Source: Prolixibacteraceae bacterium UBA1413 (GTDB lineage Bacteria > Bacteroidota > Bacteroidia > Bacteroidales > Prolixibacteraceae). From it: a stretch of 64,000 bases of DNA. Positions 1 through 7,439 of the stretch are shown here, in pieces. Within the stretch, counting starts at the first letter, position 1; each line of letters starts with the position of its first letter. The notes under the pieces were generated by a model that saw only the letters and a list, made by a program, of their open reading frames with translations, was not told the DNA's origin and ran no database searches. A program made the translations under genes and the position numbers. The stretch spans positions 95,614-159,613 of the forward strand of contig DBPT01000025.1 of NCBI GenBank assembly GCA_002304925.1. Reading direction: 5' to 3'.

Positions 1-609
1 GAAGGTTCGCCAGAATTTTCCGAACTGTCCTGTGAAATCCTCATGGTGGAGGTGAAGCCAGTCGTAATCCCTCAGTTTCCCGTTGATGACTTCTTCGTCG
101 TATATCACATCATACTCTATTTCGGCAAAGGTGAGCACCAGGGTGACGGCATCGTCCCACGGGAGTTTGTTGGGAGGAGAGTAGACGGCAATCCGGGGTG
201 CTTTATGCATGCTCACCGCATCCTGGTTCACATCGGGCGAAGCGATTTCATTTAGCATGGCCGACCCGCGGGAATCGGTAAGCGTCTCGAAAGTCACCCC
301 GCGGATGACACATTCAGACTGGATCTCCGGAAAATGTTCCATCAAAAAACTTCCGCCCCGGTAATTCAGGAGCCATTTGACTTCCACATCCTTTGTCAGG
401 GTCCAGAATGCGATTCCGTACGCCTTCAGGTGATTCTTCTGCGATTCATCCATGGGGATCAGCAGCCAGGCAGAGTGTGCATGCCACGAAAACAGGAGGA
501 ACAGGATGATGATGAGGCATCTTTGGGGGAATGTCACTGTTGTCGAGGTTTTGTATGTTGTCAGGATTTTCACTGTTGTCGTTTTTTTGAGAGTATTGAG
601 TGATGTCAT
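1..609 (-). CDS. Exported Bacteroidota protein usually labelled 'asparagine synthetase B' (3' part missing)
   Basis: The 5' 203 codons of a gene that runs off the left edge. The translation has a hydrophobic export segment (IIILFLLFSWHAHSA) followed by WLLIPMDESQKNHLKAYGIA, then WLLNYRGGSF and YDWLHLHHEDFTGQFGKFW. I recognise these blocks from a roughly 420-residue Bacteroidota family that databases call asparagine synthetase B. No glutamine amidotransferase or PP-loop motif is visible in this part, so that name is not supported here and the function should be treated as unknown. The ATG lies 3 nt after the dnaB stop, so the two are probably co-transcribed. The Thr-rich stretch before the signal segment is encoded by a direct repeat (CGACAACAGTGA, twice). 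A GTG at codon 13 would give a more normal signal peptide and may be the true start. Confidence 0.75.
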   Translation of the reverse strand, partial: MTSLNTLKKTTTVKILTTYKTSTTVTFPQRCLIIILFLLFSWHAHSAWLLIPMDESQKNHLKAYGIAFWTLTKDVEVKWLLNYRGGSFLMEHFPEIQSECVIRGVTFETLTDSRGSAMLNEIASPDVNQDAVSMHKAPRIAVYSPPNKLPWDDAVTLVLTFAEIEYDVIYDEEVINGKLRDYDWLHLHHEDFTGQFGKFWRTF

Positions 610-612
610 AGT

Positions 613-2118
613 TCAAAAGGGGGTATCGGGACCTTCGGCCCGGTAGCTTCTCTCTTCTTTAAAGTCTTCATCATCGTTCATTTTGGACGCGTAAGTTTGT
701 CCCGTCATTCCGAAGGTGCTGGAGATATGGGTTTCCATGTCGGTGAATTTTGCCAGGTCCTTGCGGAAGGAGAGATGGATCTCCCCTGTGGCCCCGTTCC
801 GGTGTTTGGCGATGATGATTTCAGCGACTCCCTTGGTGGAATTCTGATGGTCGTCTTCCGTAATGCCATAATATTCGGGGCGGTGGATAAAAATGACGAT
901 GTCGGCATCCTGTTCTATGGCTCCTGATTCGCGGAGGTCGGAGAGCTGGGGTCTTTTGCCTTCGCGGGATTCCACGGAACGGTTGAGCTGCGACAAGGCG
1001 ATGACGGGGATGTCGAGTTCCTTGGCGATGGCCTTCAGGGAGCGGGATATGGTACTTACCTCCTGTTCCCGGCTGCTCCGGTTGTCCATTCCTGTGGTCA
1101 TCAGCTGGAGATAGTCGACGACAACCCCCTGAATGTCGTGTTGCATTTTCAGGCGGCGGCATTTGGCCCTCAGTTCGAAGATGGAGAGAGCCGGGGTGTC
1201 GTCGATAAAAAGGGGTGAATTGGATAATTTCGCGATTTTGGTATGGAGCATGGCCCATTCCCAGGCTTCCAGCCGGCCGCTTTTAATTTTCTGGGAGCCG
1301 AGTTCTGTTTCGGCGGCGATCAACCTGTTAACAAGCTGAAGTCCAGACATTTCAAGGGAGAAGATCGCCACAGGGCGGTTATGGTCTACGGCCATATTAC
1401 GAGCCATGGAGAGGACGAACGCTGTTTTACCCATGGAAGGGCGGGCTGCGATGATCACCAGGTCGGTTTTCTGCCATCCCAGGGTGATCCGGTCCAGTGC
1501 GGTGAATCCGGAAGGTACCCCATGGAGGCCGTCCTCACGCAGCCGGGCTTGTTCGATCAGGTCAAGGGCAGCCTTAATTACCGGACGGATGGGCAGCGTC
1601 TCTTTTTTAATATTGCTTTCTGCAACTTTGAAAAGGGAGGATTCCGAGAAGTCAATCAAATCGTCTATATCAAGAGTATCATCGTAAGCTTTTGCCTGGA
1701 TTTCCGAGGAGACCCTGATCAGTTCGCGCTGGATAAATTTTTGGGCGATGATGCGGGCATGGAACTCGATATGGGCTGAGGAAGCCACCCGGCGCGTCAG
1801 CTGAGCGATAAAGGCGGGCCCCCCCACCTCGTCAAGGTGGTTTCGGTCTTTCAACTCCTGGGTGACCATCAGCAGGTCAACAGGTTTTTCACTCCGGGAA
1901 AGCGCCTTGATGGCCTCAAAGATTTTCTGGTGTTCATCCTTGTAAAAACTGCCGGTATCGATAATGTCGGCTACGGTAACGTAAGCATCCCTTTCGAGCA
2001 TCAGTGCTCCCAGGACGGCCTCTTCCACTTCAAGTGCCTGAGGAGGTACCTTGCCATATTGGGCGTTGAGCTCGTCGATCGTCATGCCAACCCGTGGCAT
2101 ATTTTCTCTTTTTGCCAT
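613..2118 (-). CDS. dnaB: Replicative DNA helicase DnaB
   Basis: Hexameric 5'-3' helicase that unwinds the replication fork and loads primase. The 501-residue protein has the usual two parts. An N-terminal DnaB domain covers about residues 25-130 (EEAVLGALMLERDAY, GGPAFIAQL). A RecA-like C-terminal domain has Walker A RPSMGKT near residue 226 and Walker B VVVDYLQLM near residue 332, followed by ALSQLNRSVESREGKRP and the DLRESGAIEQDAD motif. Length is normal and no intein interrupts the ATPase domain. It starts at ATG with a TATTTTTG element 53 bases upstream. It is followed 3 nt later by the exported protein cut by the window edge. Upstream on the same strand are ddl, rluD and a PASTA protein. 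Confidence 0.97.
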   Translation of the reverse strand: MAKRENMPRVGMTIDELNAQYGKVPPQALEVEEAVLGALMLERDAYVTVADIIDTGSFYKDEHQKIFEAIKALSRSEKPVDLLMVTQELKDRNHLDEVGGPAFIAQLTRRVASSAHIEFHARIIAQKFIQRELIRVSSEIQAKAYDDTLDIDDLIDFSESSLFKVAESNIKKETLPIRPVIKAALDLIEQARLREDGLHGVPSGFTALDRITLGWQKTDLVIIAARPSMGKTAFVLSMARNMAVDHNRPVAIFSLEMSGLQLVNRLIAAETELGSQKIKSGRLEAWEWAMLHTKIAKLSNSPLFIDDTPALSIFELRAKCRRLKMQHDIQGVVVDYLQLMTTGMDNRSSREQEVSTISRSLKAIAKELDIPVIALSQLNRSVESREGKRPQLSDLRESGAIEQDADIVIFIHRPEYYGITEDDHQNSTKGVAEIIIAKHRNGATGEIHLSFRKDLAKFTDMETHISSTFGMTGQTYASKMNDDEDFKEERSYRAEGPDTPF

Positions 2119-2170
2119 GAAAAGCGTGTTTTGTTGTGAGAAAAACTGAAAACTTGAAAATTGCGGATTT

Positions 2171-2178
2171 CAAAAATA
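2171..2178 (-). promoter_or_regulatory. Probable -7 element for dnaB
   Basis: TATTTTTG on the minus strand matches the Bacteroidetes -7 consensus TAnnTTTG and sits about 50 bases before the dnaB ATG. No clear -33 TTG is seen at the expected 19-21 bases, so this is a partial match only. Confidence 0.35.
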
Positions 2179-2220
2179 GCGAAAACCGCTCAGGAAGCAG
2201 CGGGGTTCATCCTGAAGTTA

Positions 2221-3219
2221 TCAGTTCGTTTTTAACTTTTCGCCGATCACGAGTGTTAAAATCTCGGTCAGGGTTTGTCCCATCGCGTTGATTTGCTGAG
2301 GGATAAAGCTGGTCTCGGTCATGCCGGGGGTGGTGTTCACTTCCAGGAAGTAAAAGGTTTCTCCCCGAAGGATGTAATCCATCCTGACGATTCCCGAGCA
2401 GCTGCAGAGGTCATAAATCAGGGCACTCAGCTTCTGGCAATGGCGGAAGAGATGTTCGGGGAGCCTTGCCGGGGTGATCTCCTCGGTCACACCAGGCGTG
2501 TATTTGGCTTCAAAATCAAAAAACTCATTCTTGGGAAGGACTTCGGTAACCGGAAAGATGAGGTGACGCTCTCCGATCCTAACCAGTCCGCAGGTGAACT
2601 CCTTTCCGGCGAGGTATTCGTCGACCAGGGCTTCCCGGCTCTCCGTCCATGCCTTGTGAACGGCGATATCCAGTTCTTCGGCCTTCTTGACCTTGGTGAC
2701 GCCGAAACTGGACCCCCCGGCATTGGGTTTCACAAAGAGGGGAAGGCCGAGTTGTTCAATTATCTTTATAGGGTCAAATGCCTCTCCCTTGTTCAGCTTG
2801 ATGGTTCGGGCCATCGGGATGTCAAAATTCCGGAGGAAATTATTGCAGTGCCATTTGTTGAAAGTGAGGGCCGAGGTCTGAACATCACAGGTGGAATAGG
2901 GAATATTCAGCATGTCGAAATAGCCCTGCAGGATGCCGTCTTCTCCCGGTGTTCCGTGGATGGTGATGTAGGCATAATCAATCCTGACAACCTTATCTTC
3001 AATGATGAAGCTGAAATCTGATTTGTTGACGGGAGCGACGGGCCTTCCGTTTTGCATTACCGTCCAGGTTCTTTCTTTCATGTGGATCAGCCAAGGATTA
3101 AACTTCTCCCTGTCGAGTGCCTGGTAAACATTCAGTCCGCTTTTTAACGAAATGATGAATTCGGAGGAGTTTCCCCCTGCAATGACGGCGATATCGGGTT
3201 TGGGTTTGCTGTTGGTCAT
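2221..3219 (-). CDS. ddl: D-alanine--D-alanine ligase
   Basis: Cytoplasmic ATP-dependent ligase making the D-Ala-D-Ala dipeptide of peptidoglycan precursors. The 332-residue protein has the family's N-terminal nucleotide/substrate fold (AVIAGGNSSEFIISLKSG), then the ATP-grasp region: FVKPNAGGSSFGVTKV near residue 160, DEYLAGKEFTCGL, and metal-binding residues in YFLEVNTTPGMTETSFIPQQ near the C terminus. HGTPGEDG matches the usual H-x-x-x-GEDG block. The ATG overlaps the rluD TGA by 4 nt (ATGA), indicating translational coupling in a PASTA protein-rluD-ddl run. Length is normal. Confidence 0.96.
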   Translation of the reverse strand: MTNSKPKPDIAVIAGGNSSEFIISLKSGLNVYQALDREKFNPWLIHMKERTWTVMQNGRPVAPVNKSDFSFIIEDKVVRIDYAYITIHGTPGEDGILQGYFDMLNIPYSTCDVQTSALTFNKWHCNNFLRNFDIPMARTIKLNKGEAFDPIKIIEQLGLPLFVKPNAGGSSFGVTKVKKAEELDIAVHKAWTESREALVDEYLAGKEFTCGLVRIGERHLIFPVTEVLPKNEFFDFEAKYTPGVTEEITPARLPEHLFRHCQKLSALIYDLCSCSGIVRMDYILRGETFYFLEVNTTPGMTETSFIPQQINAMGQTLTEILTLVIGEKLKTN

Positions 3220-4268
3220 TCGTCGTTATTAATTTCACGGTTTGAAATATAGTTTCTCCATTTTTCAATCACCCGGGCCATGTCGTCAGGGAGTTCAGAT
3301 TCAAAGATCATCATTTTCCCGGTTTGAGGATGCAGGAATCCGATACTTTTGGCATGAAGGGCCTGGCGGGGCATTATTTCGAAACAGTTGTGGATGAACT
3401 GCCGGTATTTCGTGAAGGTGGTGCCCCTTAAAATCTGGTCTCCTCCATAGGAGGCATCGTTGAAGACGGGGTGTCCGATATGTTTCATATGGACCCTGAT
3501 CTGATGGGTTCTTCCGGTTTCAAGCTGGCATTCGACCAGGTTGACATACGCCAGCCTTTCTATTACCCTGTAATGGGTGACTGCGGTTTTGCCATGGTCG
3601 CCGGCCGGGTAAACGGTAAAGAGTTGCCGGTTTCTGACGCTTCGCCCGATGTTGCCCGTAATGGTCCCTTTGTCCTCTTTGAGGTCGCCCCACACCAGCG
3701 CCACATACTTTCTGTGGGTTGTTTTTTCAAAGAACTGGAGGGATAGGTTGAGTTTCGCCTGTTCTGTTTTGGCAATCACGAGCAACCCCGACGTATCCTT
3801 GTCAATCCGGTGAACCAGGCCGGGGCGCGGATCCTCTTCGTTGAACATGGGGAGGTGCCGGAAGTGGTACAGCAGGGCGTTCACCAAAGTTCCCGAATAG
3901 TTTCCGTGTCCCGGATGTACTACCATGCCCGGACTTTTGTTAATGATGACCAGTTGATCATCTTCGTACAGGATGCTGAGAGGTATGTTTTCAGGAGTGA
4001 TTTTCAGGTCCCTTTTGGGATAATCCAGGACCACGGTGACCACATCTCCCGGTTTTACCTTATAATTGGCTTTCACCGGTTGTCCGTTTACATGGATACT
4101 GCCGGCTTCCGTGGCTGCCTGAATGCGGCTCCTGGAAGCGTGAGGCAACAGATTGACCAGAAATTTGTCCACCCTGAGCAATGCCTGTCCCTTGTCGGCC
4201 GTCAACCGGTAATGTTCAAACAGTCCGTCTTCATCCGGGATTTCAGCATCTTCCATGTAATGATCCAT
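3216..4268 (-). CDS. rluD: RluD-family 23S rRNA pseudouridine synthase
   Basis: Isomerises uridines to pseudouridine in 23S rRNA. The 350-residue protein has an N-terminal S4 RNA-binding domain (about residues 28-80; LRVDKFLVNLLPHASRSRIQ) and then the RluA/RluD catalytic domain. The catalytic motif HRIDKDTSGLLV has its aspartate at residue 156. ETGRTHQIRVHMKHIGHPV follows, typical of the family. The gene starts 5 nt after the PASTA-protein stop and overlaps ddl by 4 nt. Specificity for the helix-69 sites (1911/1915/1917) is inferred from S4 presence and architecture and is not proven by the sequence. The order rluD-ddl after a PASTA protein is common in Bacteroidota. Confidence 0.93.
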   Translation of the reverse strand: MDHYMEDAEIPDEDGLFEHYRLTADKGQALLRVDKFLVNLLPHASRSRIQAATEAGSIHVNGQPVKANYKVKPGDVVTVVLDYPKRDLKITPENIPLSILYEDDQLVIINKSPGMVVHPGHGNYSGTLVNALLYHFRHLPMFNEEDPRPGLVHRIDKDTSGLLVIAKTEQAKLNLSLQFFEKTTHRKYVALVWGDLKEDKGTITGNIGRSVRNRQLFTVYPAGDHGKTAVTHYRVIERLAYVNLVECQLETGRTHQIRVHMKHIGHPVFNDASYGGDQILRGTTFTKYRQFIHNCFEIMPRQALHAKSIGFLHPQTGKMMIFESELPDDMARVIEKWRNYISNREINNDE

Positions 4269-4273
4269 ACGTT

Positions 4274-5089
4274 TCAGAAGTCTAATTCCTCTTCGGCTTC
4301 TTTATTCCCGGCTTTCCCAGCATCGGTGGTCAGCCAGATATCAACCTGGGACCCGATAAGGGTCTGGAATGAAAACTCAGGGTTCGGATGTTGCCGGTAG
4401 ATGACAGCCACCAGCGAGTCATCACTGGTGATGACCGTTTCGTCATAAAAGATGGTCCCCAGAGTCAGCGAAGCACCCGACAGCGCACTTCTGGCTTCGA
4501 AAAGAGACATTCCGCGCACGTCGGGAAGGGAAGTGGTGCCGCTGCCTTCTCCGGAACCCAGGACCAGATCGATGACGCTGCCTTTGGTCAGTCTTTCGCC
4601 TTCGAAAATCTCTTCCCCCTTGTATTTTGCTTTTAAAACCAGGTTCTGGAATTCCGATGGCTCATAGGTCACATTCCCGGCTACCAGTCCGACCGATTCA
4701 AGTTGCACGATGGCCTGCCGGTGGCTGATATCGGTTACCCTGGGCAGAATGACCTCCTCAGGGCCGCGGGCATTGAGCGTCAGGTAGACCATGCGGTTCT
4801 TCTTGACTTTGTGGCCTGCATCCGGAATTTGATCAATCACGCCGCCCGGTTTGACATTTTCGTTGTAGGTGGAGTCCACGACGGTAAATTTCAGGTCGGC
4901 TTTGTCTAAAACCGCTGAATATTCGTCCTCACTGAGTCCGTAAACATTTGGAACAGGAAAGGCCTGTCCGTGCCTTGTATAAAAACGTAACGCAAGCAGA
5001 ACCAGGATGACCAGGGCCAGGGTCAATCCTAAGGAAAAGAGAAAATTTTTCAAAAAGAGCTTGCTGGTGATGAATTCTTTAAAGTTCAT
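4274..5089 (-). CDS. Membrane-anchored PASTA-domain protein
   Basis: Encodes 271 residues: a short cytoplasmic N terminus, one membrane helix at about residues 14-35 (LFSLGLTLALVILVLLALRF) and three successive PASTA repeats, roughly residues 44-108, 113-178 and 190-255. Each repeat has the V/L-P-x-V/L-x-G/D-x-S opening (PVPNVYGLSEDEY, ILPRVTDISHRQA, SLPDVRGMSLFEA). PASTA domains bind uncrosslinked peptidoglycan or muropeptides in other bacteria. No kinase or transpeptidase domain is attached here. Stand-alone PASTA proteins next to rluD and ddl are a recurrent Bacteroidota arrangement, suggesting a cell-wall role in the periplasm. It ends in an acidic tail (EEELDF). The exact function is unknown. 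Confidence 0.88.
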   Translation of the reverse strand: MNFKEFITSKLFLKNFLFSLGLTLALVILVLLALRFYTRHGQAFPVPNVYGLSEDEYSAVLDKADLKFTVVDSTYNENVKPGGVIDQIPDAGHKVKKNRMVYLTLNARGPEEVILPRVTDISHRQAIVQLESVGLVAGNVTYEPSEFQNLVLKAKYKGEEIFEGERLTKGSVIDLVLGSGEGSGTTSLPDVRGMSLFEARSALSGASLTLGTIFYDETVITSDDSLVAVIYRQHPNPEFSFQTLIGSQVDIWLTTDAGKAGNKEAEEELDF

Positions 5090-5111
5090 AATCTTTCCGG
5101 AAATATAACCA

Positions 5112-5119
5112 CAAAAGTA
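5112..5119 (-). promoter_or_regulatory. Possible -7 element for the PASTA-rluD-ddl run
   Basis: TACTTTTG on the minus strand fits TAnnTTTG, 22 bases before the PASTA-protein ATG. No -33 match at normal spacing. Confidence 0.35.
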
Positions 5120-5121
5120 TC

Positions 5122-5144
5122 AAAAAAATGCAGGGTGTACCCTG
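5122..5144 (-). terminator. Possible weak intrinsic terminator of mqnE
   Basis: On the minus strand CAGGGT-AC-ACCCTG is followed by CATTTTTTTG, 31 bases past the mqnE stop. The stem is short with a tight loop, so termination strength is uncertain. Confidence 0.4.
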
Positions 5145-5174
5145 TCAGGGCAGGATTCCTGTCGGCAGAATCAT

Positions 5175-6284
5175 TTACCAGGTACGGAGGATTTTGTACA
5201 GGGTATCCCTTTCCGCGGGGATGTAGCCGGCGCGGCGGATCATCTCTGTCAGTTCGGCAGTTGAGGCAGAGGGATTCTGCTCTTCGGCCCCGGCCATCGC
5301 GTATATCCTGGTGGAATCGTCAATGGTGCCGTCCAGGTCGTCGACCCCGAAATGGAGGGAGAGCTGGGCTGCCTGTTTACCGATCATCGGCCAGTAGGCT
5401 TTCAGGTGCGGAATATTATCCAGGAATATGCGGCTGACGGCAAAATTCTTCAGGTCTTCGACGACCGAAGTTTCCTGCCGTGACGCGTAGAGATTGTTGG
5501 CTTTTCTGAATTTCAGCGGGATAAAGGCGTTGAACCCTCCCGTTTTATCCTGAAGGTCACGTAGCCGGCTCAGGTGGTCCACCCGGTGCAGGTAGTTCTC
5601 TTTCAGCCCGTACAGCATGGTCGCATTTGTGGGAATTCCCATCCGGTGAGCGGTTTCATGAATGCTCAGCCATTCTGTGGAAGTTGTTTTGTCAGGACAT
5701 ATCCCGGCACGCAGGGTCTCATCGAATATTTCAGCTCCTCCTCCCGGCATCGCCACCAGTCCGGCATCTTTTAATACTTGTAGCCCTTCTTCAACAGACA
5801 TTCCCGCCATTTTGCACATCTGGTCCACTTCTACCGCCGTGAAGGCCTTGATTTGAAGCAGGGGAGCCTCTTCCCGGATGGCTTTCAGCAAATCGGCGTA
5901 AAACCAGACGTCCCGGTCAGGATGAACTCCTCCTACAATGTGAACTTCGGAACATGACTTCCCGGAATATGACCTGACAATTTCCACCATCTCCTCGATG
6001 GTGCACTCCCAGGAACCCTTTTGGCCCTTGTTTCTTCTGAAAGAACAGAATTTGCAATGATTTATGCAAACATTGGTCGGTTCTATATGGAAATTGTTGT
6101 TGAAATATACGTAATCGCCGTTCAACCGCTTTTTGACCTCTACGGCAAGCAGTCCTGACAAGGAAAGGAAGTTGCTGTTATAAAGCTGAAGGGCATCTTC
6201 GGCGGTGATCCGCTCGCCAGCCCCTACTTTGCCGGCAACTTCCGCAAGTGCGGGGGGTATACTGAGACAGGATGTAAATGACAT
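5175..6284 (-). CDS. mqnE: Aminofutalosine synthase (radical SAM), futalosine menaquinone pathway
   Basis: Radical-SAM enzyme that joins the enolpyruvyl-benzoate product of MqnA to SAM, forming aminofutalosine in the alternative menaquinone route. The 369-residue protein carries the [4Fe-4S] cysteines C73, C77 and C80 in NVCINHCKFCSFRR. It also has IVGGVHPDRDVWFYADLL, GGGAEIFDETLRAGICPDK and a C-terminal block typical of MqnE rather than MqnC (LDNIPHLKAYWPMIGKQ, FGVDDLDGTIDD). The other mqn genes are not in the window. It lies 104 bases downstream of rpmH on the same strand, with an imperfect hairpin between. Presence of this pathway instead of menFDHCEB is itself a taxonomic clue. Confidence 0.95.
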   Translation of the reverse strand: MSFTSCLSIPPALAEVAGKVGAGERITAEDALQLYNSNFLSLSGLLAVEVKKRLNGDYVYFNNNFHIEPTNVCINHCKFCSFRRNKGQKGSWECTIEEMVEIVRSYSGKSCSEVHIVGGVHPDRDVWFYADLLKAIREEAPLLQIKAFTAVEVDQMCKMAGMSVEEGLQVLKDAGLVAMPGGGAEIFDETLRAGICPDKTTSTEWLSIHETAHRMGIPTNATMLYGLKENYLHRVDHLSRLRDLQDKTGGFNAFIPLKFRKANNLYASRQETSVVEDLKNFAVSRIFLDNIPHLKAYWPMIGKQAAQLSLHFGVDDLDGTIDDSTRIYAMAGAEEQNPSASTAELTEMIRRAGYIPAERDTLYKILRTW

Positions 6285-6331
6285 GGCGTCAGGAAGAATT
6301 TCTTAGGAGAATATGGCTCATGCATAAACAC

Positions 6332-6364
6332 GGAAAGGTAAGGATTCATTCATCCCTACCTTCC
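6332..6364 (-). other. Imperfect inverted repeat between rpmH and mqnE
   Basis: GGAAAGGTAAGGAT and ATCCCTACCTTCC flank a 6-base loop (one-base bulge). No U-run follows on the minus strand, so it looks more like an mRNA-processing or attenuation hairpin than an intrinsic terminator. Confidence 0.4.
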
Positions 6365-6388
6365 CCGGAAATAAAAACATCAATGAAA

Positions 6389-6547
6389 TTATCTTTTGTG
6401 CCGTGGCTCATCCGACACTGACAGCTTTTTTCTTCCTTTGGCACGGCGGGCTTTCAACACTTTCCGGCCGTTGGCGGTCGACATTCTTTCCCTGAAACCG
6501 TGTTTGTTTTTCCTTTTCCTGTTCGATGGCTGAAATGTCCTTTTCAT
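6389..6547 (-). CDS. rpmH: 50S ribosomal protein L34
   Basis: A 52-codon gene, easily missed because of its size. Translation begins MKRTFQPSNRKRKNKHGFRE and continues RMSTANGRKVLKARRAKGRK, ending DEPRHKR. This is the full L34 family signature (KRTFQPSNRKR...HGFR.RM.T.NGR.VL..RRAKGRK) and the length expected for Bacteroidota. L34 is a small basic protein of the large ribosomal subunit. The ATG is preceded by a purine-rich GAGGAG nine bases upstream and by a well-formed TAnnTTTG promoter. The longer 61-codon reading frame overlapping it on the same strand (6408-6593) has no homology and is a shadow. dnaA/oriC is not seen nearby, although rpmH often sits there in other phyla. Confidence 0.96.
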   Translation of the reverse strand: MKRTFQPSNRKRKNKHGFRERMSTANGRKVLKARRAKGRKKLSVSDEPRHKR

Positions 6548-6590
6548 TGCTATTGCTCCTCGTAATCGTTATTTCCTCATTTTCGGACTG

Positions 6591-6619
6591 CAAAAGTAGT
6601 TTTTTTTTATTACTTACAA
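6591..6619 (-). promoter_or_regulatory. rpmH promoter (Bacteroidetes type)
   Basis: On the minus strand TTG (6619-6617), an 18-base AT-rich spacer, then TACTTTTG (6598-6591). This agrees well with the -33 TTG / -7 TAnnTTTG model; the leader to the ATG would be about 35 bases. Confidence 0.6.
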
Positions 6620-6731
6620 CATCGTGAAGGTTGTTTTGTGACGGAAAATCAAAAAAGGATGTTAGATGATCGGAGTTTCAATTCCGGGGAGGGCCTTCCC
6701 GACTGCGTTGTGGCGTTGAGTTTCGATTCGG

Positions 6732-7439
6732 TCAGGATTTAACGTTGAACCTGAAACCGATTCCGTGAAGGTTGGTAATCCGGATGGCGGGGTCATGGCT
6801 GAAGTATTTCCGGAGCCGTGAAATGAAAACATCGAGACTTCTTCCGAGGAAGTAATCGTTTGAACCCCATACTTTTTCAAGGATTTCATCACGGTTAAGC
6901 ACCCTGTTGGTATTGGTGGCGAAGAATTTCACGAGTTCCGCTTCCTTGAGGGTGAGCCTTCGCTGGAAATCACCACATGTGAGGAGCAGATCCTCCTCAA
7001 CAAAGAGGTAGTTCCCGATGTGAATCCCTTTTTTATCCGGTCTGCCGGCCTCAGGGGAGATGACAACGCTCCGGCGAAGGAAAATCTTGATTTTCAGGAG
7101 CAATTCTTCCATGCTGAAAGGTTTTGTGATATAATCGTCACCTCCCAGCGTCAGTCCGGCAATTTTATCTTCGTTCATGGACCGGGCTGTAAGAAAAATC
7201 ACGGGCACCTGTTCATTCACCTTTCTGATCTCCCGGGCCACAGCAAAACCATCTTTTTTAGGAAGCATAACATCCAGGATAATCAATGCATAGGTGTTGT
7301 CATGGAATAGCTTAAGTGCGGCATCACCGTCTTCCGCTAAGTCGACGTTATACTGGTGCAGTTCCAGGTTGTCCCTGACAATGAAACTCAGGGCCGAATC
7401 ATCTTCAACCAGTAAAATCCTGTTACGTTGTTCATTCAT
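6732..7439 (-). CDS. OmpR-family response regulator (RprY-like)
   Basis: DNA-binding response regulator partnered with the kinase gene that overlaps it by 4 nt (ATGA). Of 235 residues, about 1-120 form the receiver domain: acidic pair EDD near residues 12-14, phospho-acceptor D56 in LIILDVMLP, conserved T in FLTAR and K in DDYITKPFSMEE. Residues about 135-233 form a winged-helix trans_reg_C domain (LTLKEAELVKFFATNTNRVLNRDEILEKVWG, then RSLDVFISRLRKYF). The sequence resembles the RprY regulator of Bacteroides, but the target regulon cannot be read from this window. The phased direct repeats just upstream of the kinase gene (8744-8805) are good candidates for its own binding sites. Confidence 0.92.
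   Translation of the reverse strand: MNEQRNRILLVEDDSALSFIVRDNLELHQYNVDLAEDGDAALKLFHDNTYALIILDVMLPKKDGFAVAREIRKVNEQVPVIFLTARSMNEDKIAGLTLGGDDYITKPFSMEELLLKIKIFLRRSVVISPEAGRPDKKGIHIGNYLFVEEDLLLTCGDFQRRLTLKEAELVKFFATNTNRVLNRDEILEKVWGSNDYFLGRSLDVFISRLRKYFSHDPAIRITNLHGIGFRFNVKS

Noticed and set aside
6408..6593. 61-codon minus-strand frame as a gene
   Set aside because: It is a shadow of rpmH in another frame; the L34 translation explains the DNA.
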